This document shows positions 7,893-15,524 of a stretch of 28,423 nt of DNA, in pieces; within the stretch, counting starts at the first letter, position 1, and every line of letters begins with the position of its first letter. A program made the translations under genes and the position numbers. Location: contig JAVJSD010000132.1 in the NCBI GenBank assembly GCA_040219575.1, forward strand, positions 1-28,423, in the 5' to 3' direction. A model generated the notes under the pieces. It saw only the letters and a program-made list of their open reading frames with translations, had not been told where the DNA came from and searched no databases. This stretch comes from JAVJSD01 sp040219575. Its GTDB lineage: Bacteria > Planctomycetota > Planctomycetia > Pirellulales > Pirellulaceae.

Positions 7893-8789
7893 TCAGGCGT
7901 TCGCCTCCAGCCAGTTGACCACCACGTCGGCCAACTCGCCATGGCGATCGGTATAGATGTGATTGGCTCCGGCGATCGTCGCCACTTCGAGGCGCTGATC
8001 GCCGCGCGCCGCGGCCATCAGCGCCGCGGGCGCCTCCGCGAACGCCTCGCCCCCTTGAGCCAGTTCGACGCCTCCGTACGTGAACAACAGAGGGCAATTC
8101 ACGCGGGAGACGAACTTCACGATGTTGTAGTGCTCCTGCGGCCCGTACTTGTCGACGAACGTGGCGGCCGAGATGACCAGCGGGAACGGGAAACGAACTT
8201 CCAACAGCGACTCGCCGGCGCCTTGCTCGACATGCCGCTCGGCGGCGGTCATCGCCTCCAGAAACGTCTCCTGGTTGCGGCCCTGCTTGAAGACCGCGTA
8301 CGACAGACGCGGCGGCGAGGCGGCGACCACGCAGGCGACGGCGTCGTCGGCCGCGTGAGCCTGGAAGTACACCGACTTGATGGCTCCCAGGCTATGCCCC
8401 ACGAGTCCGATTCGCCGATGTCCGCGCTCCCGCAGAGCGGCGATCCAGGCGGTCAGGTCGAATTGGCACTGATCGACGATTTCGTAGGCCGCGCCGAGCC
8501 GACGGGCGCGGCCGCGGATCCAAGCGGTGTACAGGCCGTCGTGTCCGCGCGTGTTGGCCCACAGCACCGCCGCCCCCCGCTCGACCAACGGTTCGGTCAG
8601 GCTCGCAAACAGCGATGAGCCGTAGAAGTTGCTTCCCACGCCATGCAGGAAGATGAACGCGTCGGCGGGCAATCCGCTTGCCGAGTCCGCGCGCGGCGCG
8701 TGCAGCGCGCCGTCAAGCCGCAATCCATCTTCCGCGGTGGTGGAGATCAACTCGACGTTCATGCGGACGGGACTCGTCGCTGGACTCAT
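7893..8789 (-). CDS. Alpha/beta hydrolase
   Basis: The product has 298 residues from the ATG at 8789. The start is uncertain, because neither this ATG nor the ones at 8762 and 8870 has a clear ribosome binding site. The fold is shown by the oxyanion-loop HGVGSN (49-54), the nucleophile elbow GHSLGA (131-136, Ser133) and the C-terminal histidine in AGANHIYT (His277). The acid residue is less obvious and may lie in the TYGGVELAQGG segment near 241. No signal peptide is seen, so it is probably cytoplasmic. Its substrate (ester, thioester or peptide) cannot be read. It is the first gene of an operon with the exported D-aminoacylase-like enzyme, which suggests use of acylated amino acids or related esters (inference). 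Confidence 0.85.
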   Translation of the reverse strand: MSPATSPVRMNVELISTTAEDGLRLDGALHAPRADSASGLPADAFIFLHGVGSNFYGSSLFASLTEPLVERGAAVLWANTRGHDGLYTAWIRGRARRLGAAYEIVDQCQFDLTAWIAALRERGHRRIGLVGHSLGAIKSVYFQAHAADDAVACVVAASPPRLSYAVFKQGRNQETFLEAMTAAERHVEQGAGESLLEVRFPFPLVISAATFVDKYGPQEHYNIVKFVSRVNCPLLFTYGGVELAQGGEAFAEAPAALMAAARGDQRLEVATIAGANHIYTDRHGELADVVVNWLEANA

Positions 8790-8943
8790 CGGAGGGCGAG
8801 CAATTCGTCTTGGCCGCCGCGCTGACAACTGACCGAAGTCGCCGGCCCGACGCGTGCAAGGCGTAAGCATTCCGCAGCCCGGGCTCGAATCGCGACAACG
8901 TCCGACGGCGCTCGAAGGAGCGGGAGCGGCGTGGAGAACACGT

Positions 8944-9408
8944 CTACTGCGCCGTGTTGCCCGTATTGGGAACGCTGCTCAATTGCGACAAGACCTGCAG
9001 CACGCCATTGAGATGCGCCAGCCGGGGTCCGTAGCGGTCGACGAATTCATTGAGCATGAACTCTCCGTCCAGCAGCACTTCGGCGTTCTCGCTGACGTCT
9101 TCGGTCAATTGTTCGAGAAACTGCGTCTGCACGCGGCTCAACGTTTCGGCGGCGACGCGGCAGCCTCGCGCCAGCTGAGGATTCGCCTCTTTCCATTGTC
9201 CAAGCTCGGTCGCCCGTTGGCGCTGGGTGGCGGAAAGGTGGTTCACCAATTCCTCAAGCAACTTGTTCTGCCGCTCCTGACCGTCGACCAGGCGCGTCAA
9301 CAAGCCGTGGACTTCTCCTTCCCCCGGCTCCGACACGTTCATCTCGCGTGAATCGGTGGAGACATCGATATGGAAAACAGGCGAAAACTGGTGGGGGTCT
9401 TGCGGCAT
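8944..9408 (-). CDS. Conserved helical protein of unknown function
   Basis: The product has 154 residues from an ATG at 9408, preceded by AGGAG with a 9-base spacer. The longer in-frame reading upstream is Ser/Pro-rich and looks non-coding. After a polar N-terminus, the sequence VHGLLTRLVDGQERQNKLLE is coiled-coil-like, followed by RQRATELGQWKEANPQLARG and a third helix RVQTQFLEQLTEDV. The remainder is acidic and ends in HLNGVLQVLSQLSS. There are no membrane segments and no catalytic motif. The pattern resembles small helical proteins conserved in Pirellulales, which I recognise as a family but not by name. It may oligomerise through its coiled coil. Function unknown. Confidence 0.8.
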   Translation of the reverse strand: MPQDPHQFSPVFHIDVSTDSREMNVSEPGEGEVHGLLTRLVDGQERQNKLLEELVNHLSATQRQRATELGQWKEANPQLARGCRVAAETLSRVQTQFLEQLTEDVSENAEVLLDGEFMLNEFVDRYGPRLAHLNGVLQVLSQLSSVPNTGNTAQ

Positions 9409-9568
9409 CGTAAGGGGCTCCTGGTGGTGTTTCCAACCAGTATAAGCTGCCGCGGAAGTCCCTGTCGAGTCGCTGGCGTGAAGCGTCGCAATACGTTTCC
9501 GGGGCTTGGCGGAAGAGAGAATGTGGGACGGCTCCGTTTGCCCGCGCGGTGAGCGAAAGGCTGCGGAT

Positions 9569-9613
9569 GACGGTGACGACAACGGCGGTGACGACAACGG
9601 CGGCGACGACAAC
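9569..9613. repeat. Three tandem 15-bp units in a gene-poor spacer
   Basis: The unit is GGCGGTGACGACAAC, present three times (9569-9583, 9584-9598, 9599-9613) with one or two changes and then a partial copy. It lies in 9409-9705, where I see no gene with coding character; open frames crossing it translate as simple Asp/Gly/Asn or Thr runs. It is probably a slippage-derived low-complexity patch. Confidence 0.6.
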
Positions 9614-9705
9614 GACGGCGAACGTGGGGACGAAGGATCGCTCGACCGCGCGGCAAGAGGAAGACCAGCGGCGGCGAGAAGGCAAACGCAGCGGCCGTGA
9701 GGCGG

Positions 9706-10068
9706 CTATTTGGCTGTTCGATCGTCGCGATTCACCGCGGAGCTGCTGGCGTCGCGGCGGAGTTCGTGAGACCGCGCCGTGGTCTCCACGGCCACGAGAA
9801 AGCGCCGCAGGTTGTGAACATGGTGCTCCATGTTCGACGTCCCCAGGCGATTGGTGAATTCCTTCCAACCCTCGAGGCAGTACGCTTCATCGCATGCGTC
9901 GCGGAGTCGCTCGGAAGCGGTGTCCCACTTGCCCGCTTCGATTGCTTCAATCCATTCACGCAGTTCGGTCAAGAATCCGTGCAGATCGAGTTGTACGCTC
10001 GGCTCGACTCGGCACGGGCTCTTGCGTAGAGAGGAGGTCTCGCGAACTTGTTCTTCTTGGTGCGGCAT
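9706..10068 (-). CDS. Small hypothetical protein
   Basis: The product has 120 residues. The central part (about 28-95) reads like a real soluble helical protein: LHGFLTELREWIEAIEAGKW, LRDACDEAYCLEGWKEFTNR and MEHHVHNLRRFLVAVETTAR, with regularly placed hydrophobic residues and Trp/Tyr. The ends are polar and low in complexity. AGGGG lies about 10 bases upstream of the ATG at 10068. No domain is recognised. It is oriented like its neighbours but separated from them by spacers of about 300 bases, so it is probably transcribed alone. Confidence 0.55.
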   Translation of the reverse strand: MPHQEEQVRETSSLRKSPCRVEPSVQLDLHGFLTELREWIEAIEAGKWDTASERLRDACDEAYCLEGWKEFTNRLGTSNMEHHVHNLRRFLVAVETTARSHELRRDASSSAVNRDDRTAK

Positions 10069-10408
10069 GAGCCGGCCCCTAAGATTGGTGGAGGCATAAC
10101 CGACGGTAATCCGACCGATAAAGCATCACCATTTCCCCCAGGCTCCCTTGTTCGAGCGGGTGATCGGCTTCCCATGGTCGCCGCCCTCGCCCTACGCGAA
10201 AGCCCAGTGAGGTAAATCGTAGACGAGAATCCACGAGAAATCCATCCAAATACCGGCTCGGCCCCCCATTTCTACGGCAAACGTCTGGAATTCGTCGATT
10301 TCGACGCATTCCGTTGCATTTGAAGACGTAAACGCAAAGACGCAAACGCCACAGCAGCGAAGGCTGCGGGAGAAACCCGACCACGGCGGGATCGAGCAAA
10401 CAGGCAGC
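10069..10408. other. Spacer without a supported gene
   Basis: About 340 bases. The only long frame (minus, about 106 residues) is rich in Arg, Leu and Gly, lacks a start signal and resembles no protein I know, so I do not call it. The AAACGCAAAGACGC stretch near 10328-10350 is A-rich compared with its surroundings. No RNA gene or terminator is clear. Confidence 0.5.
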
Positions 10409-10915
10409 TCATGCCGCCGATTTCTTCAGCCGTTCGTCGATCGCCTTGCGGAGCGTCGCAATGTCGTACGTTGGCTCCGGCGGCTTTCGCAACAGCGGCA
10501 ACCCGGCCGCGCCGAGCGCGTTCTCCACAAAGCGATCCCGCTCCGGCAGCGCCTCCCGCTTCCTGCGCCGCCGATCGATCTCGACCACCAACCGCGGCTC
10601 AAATGTCGTACCGTCGCAGACCACGAAGTCGACGTTCTTGGCGTTGATGCGGTTCTGCCACGTCTGTCGTTTCGACGTGCCCGGAGTGACGCGAATCAGA
10701 TCGGCCAGGCGGACCATCGACAGCACAACCCCGTCCTCGCCGACGGCCTCGCGCAGCGCGCTGTAGAACCGCCGCGCGTCGTTGCTGAGCAGCGCGTCGC
10801 GTTTCTCGTACGGCGGACGGCCCTCACCAAAGAGCAGCCGCACGGCCAACAGCATCAGCAGCGTGAGCGCGCTAAGCGCGACGACAGGCCAGTAACCGGC
10901 GATGAAATCGACCAT
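10409..10915 (-). CDS. Membrane-anchored DUF2726 protein
   Basis: The product has 168 residues. An N-terminal membrane helix (about 7-29, YWPVVALSALTLLMLLAVRLLF) is followed by a DUF2726 domain (about 42-145): ALLSNDARRFYSALREAVGE, VVLSMVRLADLIRV, then QNRINAKNVDFVVCD and LVVEIDRRRRKRE, and RDRFVENALGAAGLPLLR. The Asp96...Glu112-x-Asp114 arrangement in adjacent strands recalls nuclease-like folds to which this family may be related, but activity is unproven. The family often accompanies topoisomerase-like or DNA-handling domains; here it stands alone behind a membrane anchor. No clear ribosome binding site precedes the ATG at 10915. Confidence 0.85.
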   Translation of the reverse strand: MVDFIAGYWPVVALSALTLLMLLAVRLLFGEGRPPYEKRDALLSNDARRFYSALREAVGEDGVVLSMVRLADLIRVTPGTSKRQTWQNRINAKNVDFVVCDGTTFEPRLVVEIDRRRRKREALPERDRFVENALGAAGLPLLRKPPEPTYDIATLRKAIDERLKKSAA

Positions 10916-11232
10916 GGTGTGAAGTGGAATCGACGAGGACCCTTGGAAGCATGCCGCGCGTTGCGACTTGGGCGCGCGGCCCCTTCTTCGTTGTCGGCCT
11001 CGGCCTGACCAGTCGTCGAGAGAAGGCGTCCAAAATCACGGCGGCTGGCGAGTTGGCGACGGAATAAGCGGCAAAGCGTGCAAGGAACACGCCGCCTCGC
11101 TCGTGGCACTTTCCGCAAGCGTCAGAATCGGACGACTCCAGCCAACCGGCGCGCGTCGCATCCGGAACCACCTCGTTGAACGAATCGACTTCCATCGACG
11201 CTCGACGTGGGAGCGGACGGCAACCCAATCTT
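10916..11232. other. Spacer without a supported gene
   Basis: About 317 bases. A minus-strand frame here contains one CGKCH haem-binding-like motif (DACGKCHERGG) but has no signal peptide and ends by overlapping the DUF2726 gene in another frame. I see no convincing gene, hairpin or repeat. It could hold a decayed c-type cytochrome fragment. Confidence 0.45.
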
Positions 11233-11640
11233 TCAATGCGGCAGCGGCGTGATGTCGGGCTCGACAAAGGTCCGCTTGGCTTCGGGCGACATGATGTGAT
11301 GCCGTGTGTAGAACAACCGCAGCAGCATTCGGTTGATGAGGTGCGGTTGGGCGTCGCAGAAATCTTCGGAATCCTTGCCGACGCCGTGATGCTTCATGGT
11401 GGCGGCGACGATCCGCATCCAGGCCTGCGTCAGCGTTTCGTGGTAGCCGCGGTGCGGTTGATCGGGGACGCCGGAGGCCGCGTTGTACCGCTGCACGCCC
11501 TCCCGCATCTTGTCGATCGCCGTCTCAAGTCCATGGCTGCGGAGATAGAGGTACGCCACACGGATATGCGCCCGATGATTCCACGCCTCGCGCGGCAGCG
11601 TGCAGTCCTCGAATTGCGACAGCAGCGTGGCGTCGTCCAT
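11233..11640 (-). CDS. Conserved protein of unknown function
   Basis: The product has 135 residues from the ATG at 11640. The longer upstream frame runs antisense through rpmA's terminator and is not credible. Conserved-looking features are LPREAWNHRAHIRVAYLYLR (15-34), where His22 and His25 lie in an H-x-x-H pair, and GYHETLTQAW (65-74) with His67. A C-terminal helix LINRMLLRLFYTRHH and a short tail follow. I recognise this W-N/D-H-x-A-H ... GYHET pattern from an unnamed family found in many bacteria. The paired histidines suggest metal binding, but this is inference. It is separated from rpmA by a strong terminator, so it has its own promoter or depends on read-through. Confidence 0.75.
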   Translation of the reverse strand: MDDATLLSQFEDCTLPREAWNHRAHIRVAYLYLRSHGLETAIDKMREGVQRYNAASGVPDQPHRGYHETLTQAWMRIVAATMKHHGVGKDSEDFCDAQPHLINRMLLRLFYTRHHIMSPEAKRTFVEPDITPLPH

Positions 11641-11669
11641 GGTTCCGCGGGGCGGCGAACTGCGGGTAC

Positions 11670-11701
11670 AAAAAAAGGAACCTCCCGGCGTGGAAGGTCC
11701 C
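11670..11701 (-). terminator. Intrinsic terminator of rpmA
   Basis: On the minus strand GGGACCTTCC, a 5-base loop and GGGAGGTTCC form a 10-bp stem with two G-U pairs, directly followed by seven T residues (A run at 11670-11676 on the plus strand). It lies about 30 bases after the rpmA stop. This is the clearest rho-independent terminator in the window. Confidence 0.9.
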
Positions 11702-11731
11702 TTGGCGTGTTGTGGGGATCGCGAGTGCTTG

Positions 11732-11983
11732 CTAGCCGGCGGCGGCGACGATGTTGATGCGGCGGCCGTCGCGATCGAACTGCACCACCCCGTCGACCAG
11801 GGCGAACAGCGTGTAATCCTTGCCTTGCCCCACACCCTTGCCGGCGTGGAAGCGGGTGCCCAGTTGGCGGACAAGGATATTGCCCGCGTGAACGCGTTCT
11901 CCGCCGTATTTCTTGATGCCGCGACGCTGGGCGTTGCTGTCGCGACCGTTACGGCTGGAGCCTTGTCCCTTCTTATGTGCCAT
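11732..11983 (-). CDS. rpmA: 50S ribosomal protein bL27
   Basis: The 83-residue product matches bL27 along its whole length: MAHKKGQGSSRNGRDSNAQR at the N-terminus, then RRGIKKYGGERVHAGNILVR, QLGTRFHAGKGVGQGKD and YTLFALVDGVVQF. The N-terminal tail of bL27 reaches towards the peptidyl-transferase centre of the large subunit. The protein starts directly with MAHKKG, without the cleavable extension found in Firmicutes. In many bacteria rpmA follows rplU (bL21), but here the upstream neighbour is an exported protein of unknown function, so rplU must be elsewhere. An intrinsic terminator follows. Confidence 0.97.
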   Translation of the reverse strand: MAHKKGQGSSRNGRDSNAQRRGIKKYGGERVHAGNILVRQLGTRFHAGKGVGQGKDYTLFALVDGVVQFDRDGRRINIVAAAG

Positions 11984-12012
11984 GGATCCGAATCCCGATC
12001 GTGTGATCCAAG

Positions 12013-12050
12013 CCGGGCCTGGACGAGGCTGGGCCTGGATGAGGTGGGCC
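12013..12050. repeat. Short 16-bp tandem duplication upstream of rpmA
   Basis: CCGGGCCTGGACGAGG (12013-12028) is followed by CTGGGCCTGGATGAGG (12029-12044) and TGGGCC. It lies in the 96-base gap between the stop of the exported-protein gene and the rpmA start, within the likely rpmA leader. It is probably a simple duplication with no known role. Confidence 0.6.
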
Positions 12051-12079
12051 TATTTTGGTGTCAGGTCAAACCGCCATGT

Positions 12080-13078
12080 TTAGCGAAAAATCCAAAGATG
12101 ATCAAGGTGGTCGGAGATGTTGTAGTGGCTGAAAATCAGCCGCTGCTCCTGCTTGTCATCGACGATCGGCACCCCGTAGCGGAATTCTTTCTCGTGTTCC
12201 AGGTATGAGTCGCCCGGCCGCCAGAAATTGAGCTGCAGCGTCTTGTGGCGATAGACGGCGCCGCTGCCGTCGGGGTTGTCCTCGAACTGGAAGGCGTTCG
12301 TCAGTCCCTGAACGTAGACCGAAACGAAGTCGATCTGCGGATTCACGTCCATCCAGGTGACCACGCCCCAGGCCGTGCTGTCGGCCCCGGCCTCGTCGGC
12401 GGAAACCGGCTGCTCCAGCGCCGCCCGCATCATTTCGGCGGAATTCCGCAGCGGAATCTGCGGGTCTTCCCGCAGTTGGATGGGGACCCGGGCTTCGGGG
12501 ATGATGCGGTCGAGGTACGCCCGGCGGACGTACTCGCTTTTTTCCTTGTCGAAATACTCGCCTTCCAGCACGAAATGCGGGAAGAAGAACGCGCGGTGGC
12601 TGGCGGGACCGGTGGTGTAGGTGGTGTGCCCGAATTCGTCGATCGCCGGTTTGGGCTCGATGTGCATGCCCGTGTTGCGGACGCGGTAGACCATGTACCA
12701 CACCAGCTTCCGCTTCAGCACGCCGGGCGCCTCGGGGATGTCGATGTAGATCATCCGCAGCGGTTTGAACGAGAACTCCAGCGTCCAGACCTTGTTCCGC
12801 AGCGTGACCTGTTGAGACATCTCGAAGACGGTGGCGGTTTTCTCGCTCAGATTCGGCGTGAAATTCAGCTTGGGATGCTTGCCCGTGATCCGCGTGAAGG
12901 CTTTGGGCCCGTGGAAGGTCTCCTCGGGCTTGGGCTCCGGCTTGATGGTCGTCAGCACGCCGGGCGCCAGCACCCGCCCCGACTCCTGCGCCCGCAGGTC
13001 GTTGGCGCCGACCAGCAGGGCGGAAACCAATGCGGCGACGAACAAATACGAAATCGCTGTACAGCGAGACATGAGCAT
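12080..13078 (-). CDS. Exported protein of unknown function
   Basis: The product has 332 residues. ATG codons at 13078 and 13072 are both possible, and AGGA lies just upstream. A signal peptide ends near LRAQ (CTAISYLFVAALVSALLVG, about residues 6-24), so the protein is exported. The body is mostly beta-like with many aromatic residues: KVWTLEFSFKPLRMIYIDIP, KLVWYMVYRVRNTG, TTGPASHRAFFFPHFVLEGE, WGVVTWMDVNPQIDFVSVYV and LQLNFWRPGD. There are no Cys pairs and no catalytic motif. Proteins of this kind are recurrent in planctomycete genomes as I recall, without a name. It is divergent from the 627-residue gene across a 225-base gap that should hold two promoters. Confidence 0.82.
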   Translation of the reverse strand: MLMSRCTAISYLFVAALVSALLVGANDLRAQESGRVLAPGVLTTIKPEPKPEETFHGPKAFTRITGKHPKLNFTPNLSEKTATVFEMSQQVTLRNKVWTLEFSFKPLRMIYIDIPEAPGVLKRKLVWYMVYRVRNTGMHIEPKPAIDEFGHTTYTTGPASHRAFFFPHFVLEGEYFDKEKSEYVRRAYLDRIIPEARVPIQLREDPQIPLRNSAEMMRAALEQPVSADEAGADSTAWGVVTWMDVNPQIDFVSVYVQGLTNAFQFEDNPDGSGAVYRHKTLQLNFWRPGDSYLEHEKEFRYGVPIVDDKQEQRLIFSHYNISDHLDHLWIFR

Positions 13079-13303
13079 CGATCCTATCTGGCGGCCAAAC
13101 GGCGACTCATCGCGGGGACTTGTGCGGCAAGCCCATGAATTCAGTATAGTTACGCAATCTGAGGAGGGTCAAGGAATCGGACAGCCCGCCGTTTGGGTCT
13201 CTGCGGTCCACCCTGTCCCGATTCTCCCTGCGGCGGCCCGCCCGTCGGCAAGGGGCCTGACTTGGCCGGTCTCGGGGAGAACAACGCCGATTATCGCTGG
13301 GAA

Positions 13304-15187
13304 ATGATGACGAGCGACGTCCTGAACATCGGATCGCGTGTGACGGTGCTGCCGGTCATTCACGGCAGCGGCGACTTCTCGCTCGAGGTGCGGCGGGTGC
13401 TTTTGTCGCAGACTTTCGATTGTCTGGCCGCCCCCCTGCCGGCGTCGTTTCAACAGGACGTGGAGCGCGCCATCGAGAGGTTGCCGGTCGCTTCCATGGT
13501 GCTCCAGCGTGAGCGGCCCCGATACCGCACGCTCTGGACCCCCGAGTCGGACGACGACTTCGACGACGAGGACGCCGCGACGGCGGTCAGCTACGTGCCG
13601 ATCGATCCCTGCCAGCCGGTCATCGCCGCCTTGCGAATCGCCATGGGCGAGCACCTGCGACGCGAGTTCATCGATCTGGAGACCCGGCGATACGAACCGA
13701 TCACGGCCGTGCTGCCCGACCCCTACGCCTTGAAACAGGTCTCGCTCGAGCGGTTCTCCGCGGCCGTGCTGCCGGCGCTGCCGCGCCCCCAGGGGCAGGC
13801 CCACACGCGAATCCAATACATGGCGGCCCGGTTGCGCGAATTGTCGCAACAGTGTGAGTCGATCTTGCTGGTTTGTTCGGTGGTGGAGTGGCCTTGGATT
13901 CGACAGGCGTATCTCGAGAACCAACCCTGCGACGCCGCCAACGAATCGGTCGAACCGGTGGAGCACTATCCGGTCGATCCGCAAACCCTGCTGTTCCTGT
14001 TCGGCGAACTGCCGTTCATCACGGGGCTGTACGAACGCGCTCGGAAGGAACTGGAGGACGACGAAAACCTCTCGATCGACGGCGTGAAGGAGTTGTTGCT
14101 CGCCGCCCGCGACGCCTACCGCGCCGATTTCAAGGGACGGGCCCGCAACATCACGCCGCATCTGTTGCGATTGTGCCTCAAGTACCTGCGAAATCTGTCG
14201 CTCGTCGAACGCCGCATGACGCCCGACTTGTATTCGATCGTCACGGCGGCCAAACAGATCGCGGGCGACCAGTACGCGCTGCACGCCGCGGAAACGGCCC
14301 GATCGTATCCGTATGCGGCTCAGACGCCGTCGCCCGTGGTGACGATGGGAATCGATCAGGCGCGTTTGCCCGACGGCGAACTGGTCGAGACGGTCAGCCG
14401 ATTGCCGGGCCATCCGATCACGTGGCGTTCGCTGCAACTCAAGCGGCGGCCCGACCGGCGCGAACTGGAGAAGTGGCGGATGCGCTGGAACCCATTCACC
14501 CAATGCAGTTGGCCGCCGGAGGACGAACTGGTCGAGAACTTCCGCGCTCACGTGTTCGATCGCGCGCGGGCGATCATGGGGGCCGATTTGGCGCGGACCG
14601 AGAAATTCACGACCAGCATCATGGACGGCATCGACATTCGCGACACGCTGCGGCACTGGTACGAGGGCGACCTGTATGTGAAAGTGCTGCCGCCCAGTCA
14701 GGGGCAACTCGACGCGGCGGTGATGCTGTTCGACTCGCCGGCCGATCCCCGCGACTATCCCTGGCGGACGACATGGTTCGCCGAGCATGAAGAGGAGTCG
14801 ACGCTGGCCTTCTTCGCCACCGATTTTCGCCGCGAGATGGTCGGCCCCGGCATCGGCCTGGCGAATTACGGCGGGGCGCTGTTTCTGTACCCGCCGATAT
14901 CGATTCGCGACGTGTGGCAAGACCGGCGGCTCGACTTCACCGAGACCATGGAGGAGCGACTGGTGGCGGCCGCCTGCCTGCACAGCCGCGAGCGGCAGAT
15001 CGCGCTGCTCAGCGCCTTGCCGCCCGGGGCGGGTTGGCGTCGGCTGGCCCGCCGTTTTCGCAAGACGCTGGTGCACGTGCCGCTGCCGCAGTTCAGCGAG
15101 TCGACGATTCAACAACTGCGGATGGTGCATGTGCTGAATGGCCGCGAGGTGCGGAGCTACGCGGCGCGGTTCATTCGCAGGGCGTGA
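13304..15187 (+). CDS. Large conserved protein of unknown function
   Basis: The product has 627 residues from ATG 13304 (13307 is equally possible); the upstream extension is Pro/Gly/Cys-rich and overlaps a promoter region, so I discard it. The N-terminus LNIGSRVTVLPVIHGSGDFS, followed by LLSQTFDCLAAPLPASFQQD, then REFIDLE and ILLVCSVVEWPWIRQAYLE, has the strand order of ChaN/TraB/erythromycin-esterase-like proteins, in which a GxxHG loop and a later acidic residue shape the active site. This is a remote and unproven resemblance. The middle (LLFLFGELPFITGLYERARK, DGVKELLLAARDAYR) is helical. The C-terminal half has FFATDFRREMVGPGIGLANY and ends basic. There is no signal peptide or membrane helix, so it is likely cytoplasmic. 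It appears monocistronic. Confidence 0.78.
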   Translation: MMTSDVLNIGSRVTVLPVIHGSGDFSLEVRRVLLSQTFDCLAAPLPASFQQDVERAIERLPVASMVLQRERPRYRTLWTPESDDDFDDEDAATAVSYVPIDPCQPVIAALRIAMGEHLRREFIDLETRRYEPITAVLPDPYALKQVSLERFSAAVLPALPRPQGQAHTRIQYMAARLRELSQQCESILLVCSVVEWPWIRQAYLENQPCDAANESVEPVEHYPVDPQTLLFLFGELPFITGLYERARKELEDDENLSIDGVKELLLAARDAYRADFKGRARNITPHLLRLCLKYLRNLSLVERRMTPDLYSIVTAAKQIAGDQYALHAAETARSYPYAAQTPSPVVTMGIDQARLPDGELVETVSRLPGHPITWRSLQLKRRPDRRELEKWRMRWNPFTQCSWPPEDELVENFRAHVFDRARAIMGADLARTEKFTTSIMDGIDIRDTLRHWYEGDLYVKVLPPSQGQLDAAVMLFDSPADPRDYPWRTTWFAEHEEESTLAFFATDFRREMVGPGIGLANYGGALFLYPPISIRDVWQDRRLDFTETMEERLVAAACLHSRERQIALLSALPPGAGWRRLARRFRKTLVHVPLPQFSESTIQQLRMVHVLNGREVRSYAARFIRRA

Positions 15188-15195
15188 GGTTGGTT

Positions 15196-15265
15196 GGTGA
15201 GTGGTGAGTGGTGAGGGGTGTGGGGTGAGGGGTGAGGGGTGAGGGGTGACGGGTGAGTGGTGAGA
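15196..15265. repeat. Ten tandem heptamers, GGTGAGN
   Basis: Ten back-to-back 7-base units run from 15196 to 15265: GGTGAGT, GGTGAGT, GGTGAGG, GGTGTGG, GGTGAGG three times, GGTGACG, GGTGAGT, GGTGAGA. The phase is exact throughout. The array starts 8 bases after the stop of the 627-residue gene, in a 337-base spacer that has no gene. Heptameric short tandem repeats of this sort are known in cyanobacteria and recur in planctomycetes. They are prone to length change between strains. Confidence 0.9.
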
Positions 15266-15349
15266 CGCATGCGCTCCAAGCCGACGACTTGTCGTCGTCC
15301 GAGTGAGTAGGTGAGGCCTGACGGCGAGCAATCGTCGCGAAACGTTCGC

Positions 15350-15370
15350 GATACGCGATACGCGATACGC
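15350..15370. repeat. Three tandem heptamers, GATACGC
   Basis: GATACGC occurs three times in exact tandem (15350-15356, 15357-15363, 15364-15370), preceded by TTCGC. It lies 85 bases after the GGTGAGN array in the same spacer and shares the 7-base period but not the sequence. The rest of 15188-15524 shows no gene. Confidence 0.8.
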
Positions 15371-15524
15371 TGGTGGTTCGACAGGGCGAGGGAGCCGAAG
15401 TGGGGATTCGGACCGAGACGCCGAACGGCGCGGGGGCAAGCCGGGCAAACCCCGCGACTCACGGCCTGTTCGTGTATACTGGACTCTCAAACTCCATCCC
15501 CCCAACCGCGAACAAGAATCGCCC

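Noticed and set aside
5641..7956. A 771-codon plus-strand frame opposite the amidohydrolase gene
   Set aside because: Its translation is rich in Arg, His and Val with no domain, whereas the minus strand gives a full D-aminoacylase-like enzyme.
10079..10399. A 106-codon minus-strand frame in the spacer before the DUF2726 gene
   Set aside because: No start signal, no domain and a composition typical of random GC-rich sequence.
10872..11267. A minus-strand frame with a single CGKCH haem motif
   Set aside because: No signal peptide, no surrounding cytochrome fold, Arg-rich tail and overlap with the DUF2726 gene. At most it is a decayed fragment.
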